A stretch of DNA of 64,000 nucleotides. Source: Pseudomonas faucium (GTDB lineage Bacteria > Pseudomonadota > Gammaproteobacteria > Pseudomonadales > Pseudomonadaceae). The DNA lies in contig NZ_BQIP01000014.1 in assembly GCF_021602585.1 (NCBI RefSeq), positions 79,018 through 143,017 of the forward strand, in the 5' to 3' direction. Below, one piece after another: positions 7,854-17,653 of the stretch. The notes under the pieces were generated by a model, which saw only the letters and a list, made by a program, of their open reading frames with translations, searched no databases and was not told the origin of the DNA. Numbering within the stretch: position 1 is the first letter of the stretch; each line of letters begins with the position of its first letter. Made by a program: the position numbers and the translations under genes.

Positions 7854-8860
7854 ACCTCAGCGCGAGCCTGACCCAGGTGTTGCGCCTGGACGATGCCAGC
7901 CAGGTCGGCCACGCCCGCCGGGTGGTGCAAAAGCTTGCCGAACAGCACGGCTTTGCCGCCAACGACGCCGGCCGCGCCGCCATCGTCGCCACCGAATTGT
8001 CGAGCAATGTGCTCAAGCACGCCGAACAGGGCGAGCTGCATGTGCGGGTGCTCGCCCATGGCGAGCATCACGGCCTGGAGCTGGTGGCGGTGGACCGCGC
8101 CAAGGGCTTCGACCTGCACAGTTGCCTGGTCGATGGCTATTCCACCGGCGGCACCCAGGGCATCGGCCTGGGCGCGGTCAGCCGCCTGGCCCAGGTGTTC
8201 GACGTGCACGCCGATGGCAACGGCGCGGTGGTGCTGGCGCGCCTTTACCCGCAAGCGCACCCGGCGCGCGACCTGCGCATCGGCGTGAGCCACCATTCGC
8301 TGCACGACGACCCGGCCTGCGGTGATACCTGGCACGTGGCCCTCGGCGAGCAGCGCCTGAGCGCGCTGGTGATCGACGGCCTGGGGCATGGCGAGGAGGC
8401 CGAACGCGCCGCCAAGGCCGGCGCCCAGGCGTTCGTCCAGGGCCCGTTCAATGCCCCCGAGCTGCTGCTGGGTGACCTGCACCACGCCATGTCCGGCACC
8501 CGCGGCGGTGCCGTGGCCATCGCCCAGTACCAAGGGGCGGGCGACAAGCTGGCCTTCATCGGCATCGGCAATATCGGCGCCACCCTGGTCGGCGGCGAGC
8601 GCCCGCGCGGCCTGGCCTCGTACCCGGGCATCGTCGGCGGGCAATACCGCAAGGGCCAGGTGTTCGACTACGCTCACGTGAAGGGAAATCTGTTGATCAT
8701 GTTCAGCGACGGCCTGCAGTCCCGTTGGAACCTTCAAGCCTACCCCGGCCTTGCCCACCGCCACCCGGCGGTGATCGCTGCGGTGTTGCATCGCGACTTC
8801 TGCCGAGGGCGGGACGACGTGACGGTGCTGGTCATCGACCTGGAGGCCGCGCATGGCTGA
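7844..8860 (+). CDS. Fused RsbT-like ATPase / RsbX-like PP2C-type phosphatase
   Basis: Two-domain protein of 338 residues. Residues about 10-135 form a HATPase_c_2 anti-sigma-kinase-like domain (N box ELSSNVLKHA with N55, G2-like GGTQGIGLGAVSRL). Residues about 143-336 form a small SpoIIE/PP2C phosphatase like RsbX, with metal ligands in VIDGLGHGEE (D178), FSDGL (D289) and GRDDVTVL (D324/D325). The G1 box is weakened to DRAKGF where DxGxG is expected. RsbX resets the stressosome by dephosphorylating RsbR/RsbS, and that is the inferred role. It overlaps rsbT by 10 bp and the next kinase by 8 bp. Confidence 0.85.
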   Translation: MDVNLSASLTQVLRLDDASQVGHARRVVQKLAEQHGFAANDAGRAAIVATELSSNVLKHAEQGELHVRVLAHGEHHGLELVAVDRAKGFDLHSCLVDGYSTGGTQGIGLGAVSRLAQVFDVHADGNGAVVLARLYPQAHPARDLRIGVSHHSLHDDPACGDTWHVALGEQRLSALVIDGLGHGEEAERAAKAGAQAFVQGPFNAPELLLGDLHHAMSGTRGGAVAIAQYQGAGDKLAFIGIGNIGATLVGGERPRGLASYPGIVGGQYRKGQVFDYAHVKGNLLIMFSDGLQSRWNLQAYPGLAHRHPAVIAAVLHRDFCRGRDDVTVLVIDLEAAHG

Positions 8861-9728
8861 GCCAACCCCCACCCCCCGCAGCGAGCAAGAAGCTCTGCTG
8901 GCCCGCCTGCAGGCGGAAAACCAGGCCCTGCGCGCCGAACTCGAAGAAACCAACCAGGGCGTGCTGGCGCTGTATGCCGAGCTGGACACCCAGGCCGAGC
9001 AGTTGCGCCAGGCATCGGACCTGAAAAGCCGCTTCCTGTCGTACATGAGCCACGAGTTCCGCACGCCGCTGGGCTCGATTTTGAGCATCACCAGCCTGCT
9101 TTCCGACGAGGTGGACGGGCCGTTGGCCAAGGAGCAGCAACTGCAGGTGGCGTTCATCAGCACCGCCACCCGCGAGCTGAGCGACATGGTCGACGACCTG
9201 CTCGACCTGGCCAAGATCGAGGCCGGGCGCATCACCATTTCGCCGGCCTGGTTCGACATGCTCGATTTGTTCGCCGCCTTGCGCGGGATGTTCCGCCCGA
9301 TCGTCGATGCCGGCACCGTGGACCTCATCTTCGAAGAGCCCGAGGGCTTGCCGCGGATGTTCACCGATGACAAGAAGCTGGCGCAGATTCTGCGCAACTT
9401 CATCTCCAACGCCCTGAAATTCACCACCCGTGGCGAGGTGCGGGTGTCGGCGCAGTTGCACGGCAGCGATCAGATCCGTTTCGCCGTCAGTGACACCGGC
9501 ATCGGCATTGCCCCGGAACTGCTGGGCGGGTTGTTCGAAGACTTCGCCCAGCTCGACTCGCCGCTGCAGAAACGCCTGCGTGGCACCGGCCTTGGCTTGT
9601 CGCTGTGCAAGCGTTTCGCCGCGCTGCTGGGGGGCGAAGTAGGCGTGGACAGTGCGCCCGGTGTGGGTTCGTCGTTCTTCGTCATCCTGCCGCTGGCGAT
9701 TGCCCAGGAGGGTGCGGATGAACACTGA
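8853..9728 (+). CDS. Soluble sensor histidine kinase
   Basis: Cytoplasmic histidine kinase of 291 residues with no membrane segment. It has an N-terminal coiled coil (about 10-57, LLARLQAENQALRAELEE), a HisKA domain with FLSYMSHEFRTPLGS (H67) and a HATPase domain with N box NFISNALKF, G1 SDTGIGIA and G2 GTGLGLSL. There is no obvious input domain except the coiled coil, so it probably senses through a partner, plausibly RsbT or the stressosome. It overlaps the preceding phosphatase by 8 bp and the following hybrid kinase by 11 bp. Confidence 0.88.
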   Translation: MAEPTPTPRSEQEALLARLQAENQALRAELEETNQGVLALYAELDTQAEQLRQASDLKSRFLSYMSHEFRTPLGSILSITSLLSDEVDGPLAKEQQLQVAFISTATRELSDMVDDLLDLAKIEAGRITISPAWFDMLDLFAALRGMFRPIVDAGTVDLIFEEPEGLPRMFTDDKKLAQILRNFISNALKFTTRGEVRVSAQLHGSDQIRFAVSDTGIGIAPELLGGLFEDFAQLDSPLQKRLRGTGLGLSLCKRFAALLGGEVGVDSAPGVGSSFFVILPLAIAQEGADEH

Positions 9729-11664
9729 CGCGCGCCTGCTGATCGTCGACGACAACGCCGCCACGCGTTATGCACTACGGCGCCGCCTGGCCCTGCACGG
9801 CTACCAGGTGCAGGAGGCGGGCACCGGGGACGAGGGGCTGGCGCTGATTGGCAGCGAGCAGTTCGATGCGCTGATCCTCGACGTCAACCTGCCCGATATG
9901 AGCGGCTTCGACATCGTCCGGCTGCTGCGCGCACAGCCGGCCACCGCGTTGCTGCCGGTGATCCATGTCTCGGCGGCATCGATCCAGACCGGCGACATCA
10001 TCACCGGGCTCGATGCCGGCGCCGATGCCTACCTGGTGCACCCGGTGGACCCGGATGTGCTGGTGGCCACCCTGCGGACTTTGCTGCGGGTGCGCGACAC
10101 CGAGCGGGCGCTGCGCGAAAGCGAGGCCAACTTCCAGGAAATCTTCACCAACGTTTCTGCGCCGATCGCGGTGCTCGGCAGCGGGCTCAAGGTGCAGGAG
10201 TGCAACCACGCGTTCGCCCGGCTGATCCAGGACAACCGCAACCCCGACGCGCTGCAGCAGTGCTTTGCCGATGGCCAGCAGGCCAACCTTGCCGCCCTGC
10301 ACCAGCACCTGGCCGAGGGCCGGCGCTGGCGCGGCACCCTGGCCATGACGGTGGGTGGCGAGCCACGGGATACCGAGTGGCAGCTGTCACCCTACCGGGC
10401 GCCGGGGCTGTGCCTGGTGTTCGTCGAAGACGTCACCGAGCACCGCCACCGCGAACGCTCGCACCTGGCCCGCCTGGACGATGCCAACCTGCAGCTGGCG
10501 CGGGAAATGGCCCATCGCGAACAGACCGAGGCGCAGCTGCTGCAACTGCAGAAGATGGACGCCCTGGGCAGCCTCACCGGCGGCATCGCCCATGACTTCA
10601 ACAACCTGCTGACCGGCATCATCGCCAGCCTGGAGCTGATCAACAAACGCGTGGCGCAAAACCGCCTGGAGAAGGTGCCCAGCTATGCCGACGCCGCGCT
10701 CAGCTCCGCCATGAGCGCCGCCTCGCTGACCCACCGCCTGCTGGCCTTTGCCCGCCAGCAACCGCTGGACACCCGCCCGGTGGACATCAACGAGCGGGTA
10801 CGTTCGCTGGAAGAGCTGATCACCCGCACCATCGGCGAGCGCATCGAACTCAAACTCGAGCTTTCCAGCGAGCCGACCATCGCCCTGGTCGACCCGATCC
10901 AGCTCGAAAGCGCGGTGCTCAACCTGGTGATCAACGCCCGCGATGCCTTGGCCAAGGGCGGGCACATCTGGGTCAACACCTCGGCCAGTTGGTCCCATGG
11001 CGACCCCAACCTGCAGGACGGCCCCTATGTCGCGGTGACGGTGCGCGACAATGGCAGCGGCATTGCGCCGGAGCTTTTGCAAAAGGTCTTCGACCCGTTC
11101 TTCACCACCAAGCCGGTGGGCCAGGGCACGGGGCTGGGGCTGTCGACCATCTACGGCTTCGCTCGCCAGTCGGGCGGCCATGTGGCCATCCGCAGCGTGC
11201 TCGGGCAGGGCACCGAAGTCACCCTGATGCTGCCGCGCAGCAGCCAGCAGGAAGTCAGCGAGGTGCGCAACCCGCAGCTCGGCCAGCAGGGCGCCGGCGA
11301 GCATGTGCTGGTGGTCGAGGACATGGCCTCGGTGCGCCTGTCGGTGGCCGAGGTGCTGATCGATGCCGGCTATCGCTGCACCCTGGCCGAAACCATCGAG
11401 CAGGCGCTCGACCACCTGCGCGAGGATGCCGGCATCCACCTGCTGCTGACCGATGTCGGGCTGCCGGGCATCAGTGGCCGGGAACTGGCCGACATCGCGC
11501 GCACCTACCGGCCCGGGCTGCCGGTACTGCTGATGACCGGCTACGCCGAAACGGCGCTGGACCGCCAGGCGTTCCTCGACACCGGCATGGACCTGCTGAT
11601 CAAGCCGTTCCAGATCGCCGAGCTGCTCGACAAGGTGCGACGCACCCTGGGCCAGGCAGGCTAA
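9718..11664 (+). CDS. Hybrid histidine kinase: REC-PAS-HisKA-HATPase-REC
   Basis: Cytoplasmic hybrid kinase of 648 residues. The receiver at 6-125 has phospho-acceptor D55 in [14 protein letters not shown]-like region spans about 135-245, then a coiled linker. HisKA carries H292 in [13 protein letters not shown]. The HATPase has [18 protein letters not shown] and GTGLGLS. The C-terminal receiver at about 528-642 has D579 in [10 protein letters not shown] and K629 in LLIKPF. In the first receiver the usually invariant Lys before Pro is His (LVHPVD, H108). No DNA-binding or c-di-GMP output domain follows. The ATG at 9718 overlaps the upstream stop. It probably receives phosphate from the preceding kinase. 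Confidence 0.88.
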   Translation: MNTDARLLIVDDNAATRYALRRRLALHGYQVQEAGTGDEGLALIGSEQFDALILDVNLPDMSGFDIVRLLRAQPATALLPVIHVSAASIQTGDIITGLDAGADAYLVHPVDPDVLVATLRTLLRVRDTERALRESEANFQEIFTNVSAPIAVLGSGLKVQECNHAFARLIQDNRNPDALQQCFADGQQANLAALHQHLAEGRRWRGTLAMTVGGEPRDTEWQLSPYRAPGLCLVFVEDVTEHRHRERSHLARLDDANLQLAREMAHREQTEAQLLQLQKMDALGSLTGGIAHDFNNLLTGIIASLELINKRVAQNRLEKVPSYADAALSSAMSAASLTHRLLAFARQQPLDTRPVDINERVRSLEELITRTIGERIELKLELSSEPTIALVDPIQLESAVLNLVINARDALAKGGHIWVNTSASWSHGDPNLQDGPYVAVTVRDNGSGIAPELLQKVFDPFFTTKPVGQGTGLGLSTIYGFARQSGGHVAIRSVLGQGTEVTLMLPRSSQQEVSEVRNPQLGQQGAGEHVLVVEDMASVRLSVAEVLIDAGYRCTLAETIEQALDHLREDAGIHLLLTDVGLPGISGRELADIARTYRPGLPVLLMTGYAETALDRQAFLDTGMDLLIKPFQIAELLDKVRRTLGQAG

Positions 11665-11696
11665 CTGGCTGGCCCGCCCAGGGCAGCCCGCACCGG

Positions 11697-13484
11697 TCAC
11701 TTCTTGCCAGGCAGCACCGAGCCAAGCACCTGCTTGGCCGTCTGCAGGATGACGCCGGCCTGGTCAGGGTCGCCCTTGAGCAAGGTGGTGGCGAACTTCT
11801 TCGCTTGCTCAAGCTTGATGTGCGGCGGCAGCGGCGGCACGTCGGGGTCGGTCTTGAATTCGATCAGCACCGGCCGGTCGGCGCTCAGCGCGCGCTCCCA
11901 GGCATCTGCGATGTCTTCCTCGCGGTCGACGTAGATGCCCTGCAGGCCGATGGAGATGGCGAACAGGTGGTACGGCACATCGGGGATCGACTGCGACGCT
12001 TCGAACTTGGGGTCGCCTTCCATCACCCGCTGTTCCCAGGTCACCTGGTTGAGGTCCTCGTTGTTGAACACCGCGCAGATCCATTGCGGGTTGTCCCACT
12101 GCTGCCAGTACTTGGCCACGGTGATCAGCTCGGCGAGGTTGTTCATCTGCATCGCGCCATCGCCCACCAGGGCCACCACGGGCCGCTGCGGGTGGGCGAA
12201 CTTGGCGGCGATGGCGTAGGGCACCGCGGCGCCCATGCAGGCCAGGCCGCCGGACAACGAGCACTGCATGCCCTGGCGCACCTGCAGGTCGCGGGCGTAC
12301 CAATTGGCGCAGGAACCCGAGTCGCTGGTGACGATGCTGTCATCGGGCAGGCGCGGCGACAGCTCGTAGACCACGCGCTGCGGGTTGATCGGGTCGGCCT
12401 TGGCCAGGGCGCGCTTTTCCAGGGTCTTGTCCCAGCGGGCGCGCCAGCCTTCGACCTTGTTGCGCCAGCGCCGGTCGCGCTTGGGGGTGAGCAGCGGCAG
12501 CAGGGCGCGCAGGGTTTCGCTGGCATCGCCAACCAGGTTCACCTCCATCGGGTAGCGCAGGCTGAGCATGTCGGGTTGCAGGTCGATCTGCACGCCGCGG
12601 GCCTGGCCTTCCTTGGGCAGGAATTCGGCGTAGGGGAAGCCCGAGCCGATCATCAGCAAGGTGTCGCATTCGTTCATCAGCTGGTAGCTGGGTTCGGTGC
12701 CAAGCAGGCCGATGGAGCCGGTGACCCAGGGTAAATCGTCAGGCAGCACGGCCTTGCCCAGCAGCGCCTTGGCCACGCCCGCGCCGAGCGTTTCGGCCAC
12801 CGCGATGACCTGCTCGGTGGCCTGCAAGGCCCCGGCGCCGACCAGGATCGCCACCTTGCGCCCGGCGTTGAGCACCTCGGCGGCGCGCTGCAGGTCGGCC
12901 TCGAAGGGCACCACCTTGGGTTTGCTGTAGCCGATGCCGGAGTGCAGGGTGCCGTGGGCCCGGGCCGGCTCGTGGTAGGGCAGGTCCTGCAGGTCGTTGG
13001 GCAGGATCACCGCAGTGACGCGGCGCTCACCGACGGCGGTGCGCACGGCGCGGTCGAGCAGGTGGCGGACCTGCTCGGGGGTGGAGGCCTGCTGTACGAA
13101 GGCGCCGGCCACGTCCTTGAACATCGACAGCAGGTCCAGCTCCTGCTGGTAGTGCCCGCCAAGCGCAGCCCGGGCTTGCTGGCCGACGATGGCGAGCACC
13201 GGCTGGTGGTCCATGCGTGCGTCGTACAGGCCGGTGAGCAGGTGCGAAGCGCCGGGGCCGGAGGTGGCGATGCACACGCCCAGCTCGCCGGTGAACTTGG
13301 CGTGGGCGCTGGCCATGAAGGCGGCCATTTCCTCATGGCGTGCCTGGATGAACTCGATCTTGCCGTTGGCCCGGCTCAGCGCGCCGAACACGCCGTTGAT
13401 GCCGTCCCCGGGGTAACCGAAGATGCGCCTCACGCCCCATTGGTACAAACGCTCAACCAGAAAGTCGCCTACCGTGCCTGTCAT
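11697..13484 (-). CDS. TPP-dependent enzyme, pyruvate oxidase/YdaP-like
   Basis: Thiamine-diphosphate enzyme of 595 residues with the N-terminal PYR, central and C-terminal PP domains of the acetolactate synthase/pyruvate oxidase family. The TPP-activating Glu is E51 in QARHEEMAAF. The Mg/TPP motif is GDGAMQMNN followed by the conserved FNNEDLNQVTWEQ. This resembles PoxB/YdaP-like proteins of stationary-phase or stress metabolism more than anabolic IlvB. PoxB would oxidise pyruvate to acetate and CO2 with electrons to quinone, but the sequence alone does not prove the substrate. The gene converges on the stressosome operon with a 32-bp gap. Confidence 0.8.
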   Translation of the reverse strand: MTGTVGDFLVERLYQWGVRRIFGYPGDGINGVFGALSRANGKIEFIQARHEEMAAFMASAHAKFTGELGVCIATSGPGASHLLTGLYDARMDHQPVLAIVGQQARAALGGHYQQELDLLSMFKDVAGAFVQQASTPEQVRHLLDRAVRTAVGERRVTAVILPNDLQDLPYHEPARAHGTLHSGIGYSKPKVVPFEADLQRAAEVLNAGRKVAILVGAGALQATEQVIAVAETLGAGVAKALLGKAVLPDDLPWVTGSIGLLGTEPSYQLMNECDTLLMIGSGFPYAEFLPKEGQARGVQIDLQPDMLSLRYPMEVNLVGDASETLRALLPLLTPKRDRRWRNKVEGWRARWDKTLEKRALAKADPINPQRVVYELSPRLPDDSIVTSDSGSCANWYARDLQVRQGMQCSLSGGLACMGAAVPYAIAAKFAHPQRPVVALVGDGAMQMNNLAELITVAKYWQQWDNPQWICAVFNNEDLNQVTWEQRVMEGDPKFEASQSIPDVPYHLFAISIGLQGIYVDREEDIADAWERALSADRPVLIEFKTDPDVPPLPPHIKLEQAKKFATTLLKGDPDQAGVILQTAKQVLGSVLPGKK

Positions 13485-13556
13485 CGTCTGCTCCTGTCAT
13501 GTACTCGATAGGGGTCTGGACTGGGCGCGTTTCGCGAAAGTTTCATCGGTCTTGGC

Positions 13557-13940
13557 TCAGCCGCCGGAACCCCCTGCGCCCGAGCCGCCGCCGCTCGAAC
13601 CACTGCCGCCGGTACCACTTCCCGAGCCTGTACCGCTGCCACTGCTGCCACTGCTGCCACTGCTGCCACTGCTGCCGCCGGTTCCGCTACCCGAGCCGCT
13701 GCTGCCATCGCCACCGGTGTTGTCCGTGCCGTTGTCCCGGGTGCCGCCGTTGCCGGTGCCCAGGCCATCGCCGGGTGTGCCGGAGCCGCTCGCGCCGCCC
13801 TGGCCGTTCATCTGGCCGCTGTCCAGGGGCTGGTTGCCGGGGGTGCGCTGATCGTTGAGGTCGGTGGCGGCCAGGGCGATGGGCACGCTGGCGCCGAGGC
13901 ACAGGGCGAGCAGCAAAGCATGGGGTCTTAGGGTTTTCAT
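13557..13940 (-). CDS. Gly/Ser-rich secreted low-complexity protein
   Basis: Predicted exported protein of 127 residues. A signal peptide of about 24 residues (MKTLRPHALLLALCLGASVPIALAA, cut after an Ala-x-Ala-like site) is followed by a short polar region (TDLNDQRTPGNQPLDSGQMNGQGG) and about 75 residues of almost only Gly, Ser, Thr and Asn, including GSS repeats from a 9-bp tandem repeat. No catalytic domain is visible. The ATG at 13940 begins the signal sequence. It lies between the TPP enzyme and the divergent antiporter. Similar Gly/Ser-rich small proteins occur in Pseudomonas, but I cannot give a function. Confidence 0.6.
   Translation of the reverse strand: MKTLRPHALLLALCLGASVPIALAATDLNDQRTPGNQPLDSGQMNGQGGASGSGTPGDGLGTGNGGTRDNGTDNTGGDGSSGSGSGTGGSSGSSGSSGSSGSGTGSGSGTGGSGSSGGGSGAGGSGG
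13641..13676. repeat. 9-bp tandem repeat coding GSS units
   Basis: Four perfect tandem copies of ACTGCTGCC lie inside the Gly/Ser-rich protein gene and encode Gly-Ser-Ser on the minus strand. Repeat-number change by slippage would alter the length of the protein in steps of three residues without a frameshift. Confidence 0.85.
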
Positions 13941-14110
13941 GGTGAAGCTCCTGTTTTTGAGGTGGCTACCCAGTGTTCGGCCTGCCCGGCGAGGGCGGGT
14001 GCCCGCAGAGCGACGAAAGGCGTGCAGCGCGCTTGTACCTGCGGAACGACCGCGTCCACGGCGCAGTCCACCCAAGGTCGGAGCATCACTTTCCCGAGGC
14101 ACCTGCGCAG

Positions 14111-15451
14111 ATGACCTTCATCGTCTGGTTCGCCATGCTGGGCGCGGTGCTGTTGCTGCTCGCGCTCTCGTCCTCCTACCTGCGCTGGATGCCTGTCACA
14201 TCCTCGGTGGTGTGCCTTGGCCTGGGCATTGCGCTGGGTGGCTCCGGCGTGGGCCTGCTGCACCTGGACCTGGCAAAGGCCAGCGGCTGGATGGAGCACC
14301 TGACCGAGGTGGCGGTGCTGTTCTCGCTGTTCTTCAGTGGCCTGAAACTGCGCCTGCCCCTGGCTGACCCGCGCTGGCGCATCGCGGTGTACCTGGCCGG
14401 GCCATTGATGCTGGTGTGCATCAGTGGCGTCAGCCTGGTGCTGCACTACGGCTTGCACCTGAGCTGGGGCCTTGCGGTGCTGATCGGCGCGATCCTGGCG
14501 CCCACCGACCCGGTGCTGGCCACGCTCGTGCAAGTGGTCGATGCCCGCGACGCCGACCCGGTGCGCTTCAGCCTGTCGGGGGAGGCCGGGCTCAATGACG
14601 GCGTGGCGTTTCCCTTCGTCATCCTCGGTTTGCTGTTGCTGCAACCGTCCGCGCAGGAGGGCTTGGCCGGCTGGCTGCTCAAGGACGTGCTCTGGGCGGT
14701 GACGGCGGGGCTGTTGTGCGGCTACTGGATGGGGCGTGGGCTGGGCAAGTTGACGCTCTACCTGCGCCTGCGCAACGACGACAGCACCGTGTCGCCCAAC
14801 GACTACCTGGCCCTGGCGCTGATTGCCCTGGCCTACGTGGCCGCCGAGCTGCTGCAGGGCTACGGCTTTCTCGCGGTATTCGCCGCGGGCCTGGGGCTGC
14901 GCCAGGCCGAGGTACGCACCTCCAGCAGCCCGCAGGCGCCGGCCGCCGAGCACCTGGTGCAGCCGGTGGTGGGGCACCAGCATGTCGCGCCGGAACAGGC
15001 GGTGAAGGGGGATGTGCAAGGCCTGGGCGACTCGCAGATCGCCGCAGGCATCATGCTCGGCGACATGCTCGCCTTCGGCAGCCTGGTCGAGCGGGCCATG
15101 GAGGTGTTTCTGGTGACCTTGCTGGGCGTCGTGCTGCTGGAGCACTGGGACTGGCGCGCCGTGATCGTGGCAGGGGCGCTGTTTGCGCTGATCCGCCCCC
15201 TGGGCGTGATGCTCGCGCCGCTGCGCGGCAGGCTGAACCTGGCCCAGCGCGGCCTGCTGGGGTGGTTCGGGATACGCGGCATCGGCAGCTTCTACTACCT
15301 GTTCTATGCCGTGAACCACGGCTTGCTGCCGGCCGCCGCAGTGGAAAGTACCAACCTGGTGCTGTCGGTGGTGGCCTTGAGCATCCTGCTCCATGGGCTG
15401 AGCGTGCAGCCGTTGCTGGCCCGCTACGAGTCGCGCAAGGGCAGGGGTTGA
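14111..15451 (+). CDS. CPA1/NhaP-type cation:proton antiporter
   Basis: Inner-membrane antiporter of 446 residues with about 12 hydrophobic segments. The family signature is SGEAGLNDGVAFPFVILGL, whose Asn-Asp pair binds the ion in CPA1 antiporters, and GAILAPTDPVLA forms the preceding conserved helix. A polar insert (about 275-320, TSSSPQAPAAEHLVQPVVGHQHV) forms an unusually long cytoplasmic loop before the last helices. It exchanges Na+ or K+ for H+; ion choice cannot be read from sequence. The ATG at 14111 is the first residue of the first membrane helix region. It is divergent from the Gly/Ser-rich protein and its stop is 4 bp from that of the molybdoenzyme subunit. Confidence 0.85.
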   Translation: MTFIVWFAMLGAVLLLLALSSSYLRWMPVTSSVVCLGLGIALGGSGVGLLHLDLAKASGWMEHLTEVAVLFSLFFSGLKLRLPLADPRWRIAVYLAGPLMLVCISGVSLVLHYGLHLSWGLAVLIGAILAPTDPVLATLVQVVDARDADPVRFSLSGEAGLNDGVAFPFVILGLLLLQPSAQEGLAGWLLKDVLWAVTAGLLCGYWMGRGLGKLTLYLRLRNDDSTVSPNDYLALALIALAYVAAELLQGYGFLAVFAAGLGLRQAEVRTSSSPQAPAAEHLVQPVVGHQHVAPEQAVKGDVQGLGDSQIAAGIMLGDMLAFGSLVERAMEVFLVTLLGVVLLEHWDWRAVIVAGALFALIRPLGVMLAPLRGRLNLAQRGLLGWFGIRGIGSFYYLFYAVNHGLLPAAAVESTNLVLSVVALSILLHGLSVQPLLARYESRKGRG

Positions 15452-15455
15452 GCGG

Positions 15456-17653
15456 CTACAGCAGCTGGTCGAGGGTGATCGGGAAACCCCTCACGCGTTT
15501 GCCCGTGGCATGGTGGATCGCATTGGCCACCGCGGCCGCGACCCCGACGATGCCGATCTCACCCACGCCCTTGGAGCCCAGTTCGTTGACGATGTCATCG
15601 TTTTCCTCGACGAACAGCACCTCGATATCGCCGCAATCGGCGTTCACCGGGATGTGGTATTCGGCCAGGCTGTGGTTGAGGACGCGGCCCAGGGCATGAT
15701 CGGTCAGCGTTTGCTCGTGCAAGGCCATGCCCAACCCCCAGACCACGCCGCCGAGTATCTGGCTGTGCGCGGTTTTCGGGTTGACCACGCGCCCGGCCGC
15801 GATCGCGCTGACAACGCGGGTGACCTGGACCGTGCCAAGGTCCTCATCGACCTGCACCTCGACGAACACGGCCGAATGGGTGGCGGTGGCGAACGGTTGG
15901 CGCCTGGCACTGGGTTCGGCGTCGATCTGCGCCTCGAAAGCCCCCTCGCTGGAACCGGCGACGATATCCGCCAGGGCAAAACGGTGGCTTCCCGCGTGCA
16001 GATGGCCTTCGGCGAAAACGATCTGTTCGCTTGCCGTGGCCGCCACCTCGGGGTAACGCTGGCGGGCCTGTTCGAGTACCTGGGCGCGCAGCACCAGGCA
16101 CGCCTGGCGCACCGCCGAACCCACGGACGAGACAGTGAACGAGCCGCCCTGAAGCGGTGCCGTCGGCAGTGAGGAATCGCCCAGCTCGAAGGTGACGTCC
16201 TGCACCTTGGCGCCGATGGCATCGGCGGCGATCTGGGTCATCACGGTGTAGGTGCCGGTACCGATGTCGGTCGTTGCGCTGCTGACCGTCACCTGCCCCT
16301 GGGCATCGATGCGCGCCTTGGCGCTGGCCTTCATCTGCAGCGCCTCCCAGACCCCACCCGCCATGCCCCAGCCGACCCGTTGACGCCCCTTGCGCATGCT
16401 GCGCGGCAGCGGGTTGCGGCTGTGCCAGCCGAAACGCTCGGCGCCTTGCGCGTAGCACGCCAGCAGTGCCTTGCTGGAGTACGGTTTGCCTGTATTGCCG
16501 TTGCTGGGCGCAAAGTTGCGCCGGCGCAGCTCCAGCGGGTCGATGCCGGCTGTGCAGGCCAGCTCGTCCATGGCGCATTCCAGGGCGATCATGCCCGATG
16601 CGGCGCCCGGCGCCCGCATGTCCAGCGGGGTATAGACATCGAGCGGGGCGAGGCGATAGCTCAGTGCCACGTTGTCGCATTGGTAGAGCATGCCGCTCCA
16701 TTCCACCAGATGCTCGGTGAAGTCTTCGAAGCGCGAAGTCTGGCCCACGGCATCGTGGGCGATCGCCAGCAATCGCCCGTCGGCCTGCGCGCCCAGGCGT
16801 ACCCGCTGCTGGGTGCGCGGGCGGTAGCCGAAGGTGAACATCTGCTGGCGCGTCAGGGTGACGCGCACCGAGCGCTGCAGGTGCAGCGCTGCCATCACGG
16901 CCAACGGCAGCTGATACTGCGGGCGCAAGCCCGAGCCGAAGGCACCGCCGACGAATGCCGCGAGCACCCTGATCCGCTCTTTGGGCAGGCCGAACACCTT
17001 GTGCAGGTAGTCCTGGCAGTTTTGCGTGCCTTGGGTCTTGTCGTGAATCTCCAGGGCGCCGTCGGGTTGGTAGAGCACCGTGGAGGCATGCGGCTCCATC
17101 GGGTTGTGATGTTCGTTGGCGGTCAGGTAGGTGGCGTCTACCTGCACCGCTGCGCTGGCGTAATGGCCGGCAAAATCGCCGCGCAGGGGCGGCGTCTTGG
17201 CAGGTGCCGGGTGCGTCTGCGCCAGCGCGCCGAGCAGGTCGGTGGCGTGCGGCTCCTGGGCGTACTCGATGGTTATCAGCGAACCGGCGTACCTGGCGAG
17301 CTCCAGGCTGTCGGCGACCACCAATGCCAGCGGCTGCCCGCTGTACAGCACCCGGTCGTTGAACAGCGGCCGGAAGGCCGCGCCCTTGGCCGCGTCGGCA
17401 TCCTTGTAGTCGTCGTCATAGCTGGAGATGTGCGGGCGCTGCTGGTGGTACAGCACAGCCACCACGCCCGGCACCTTCAGGGCCTGGGCCGTGTCGATCC
17501 TGAGCACACGGCCCCGGGCGATGGTGCTGCACACCACGCTGCCATGCAGCAGCCCGGCTTGCGGGTATTCGCCGGCATAGCGCGCCTGCCCGGTCACCTT
17601 GGCCACGCCGTCGACACGGTCCAGCGCTTTGCCCACCACACGCGTGTTGTCGT

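Noticed and set aside
7400-9427. Open frame of 675 codons antisense to rsbT, the phosphatase and the kinase
   Set aside because: The plus-strand genes overlap in the 4-10 bp operon style and carry all catalytic motifs; the antisense product has none.
11664-11696. GC-rich partial inverted repeat between the hybrid kinase and the TPP enzyme
   Set aside because: The stem is imperfect and no T-run follows on either strand, so a terminator call is not supported.
13620-13690. Regular short repeats that might suggest a CRISPR array
   Set aside because: They are contiguous 9-bp coding repeats without spacers inside a Gly/Ser-rich protein gene, and there are no cas genes.
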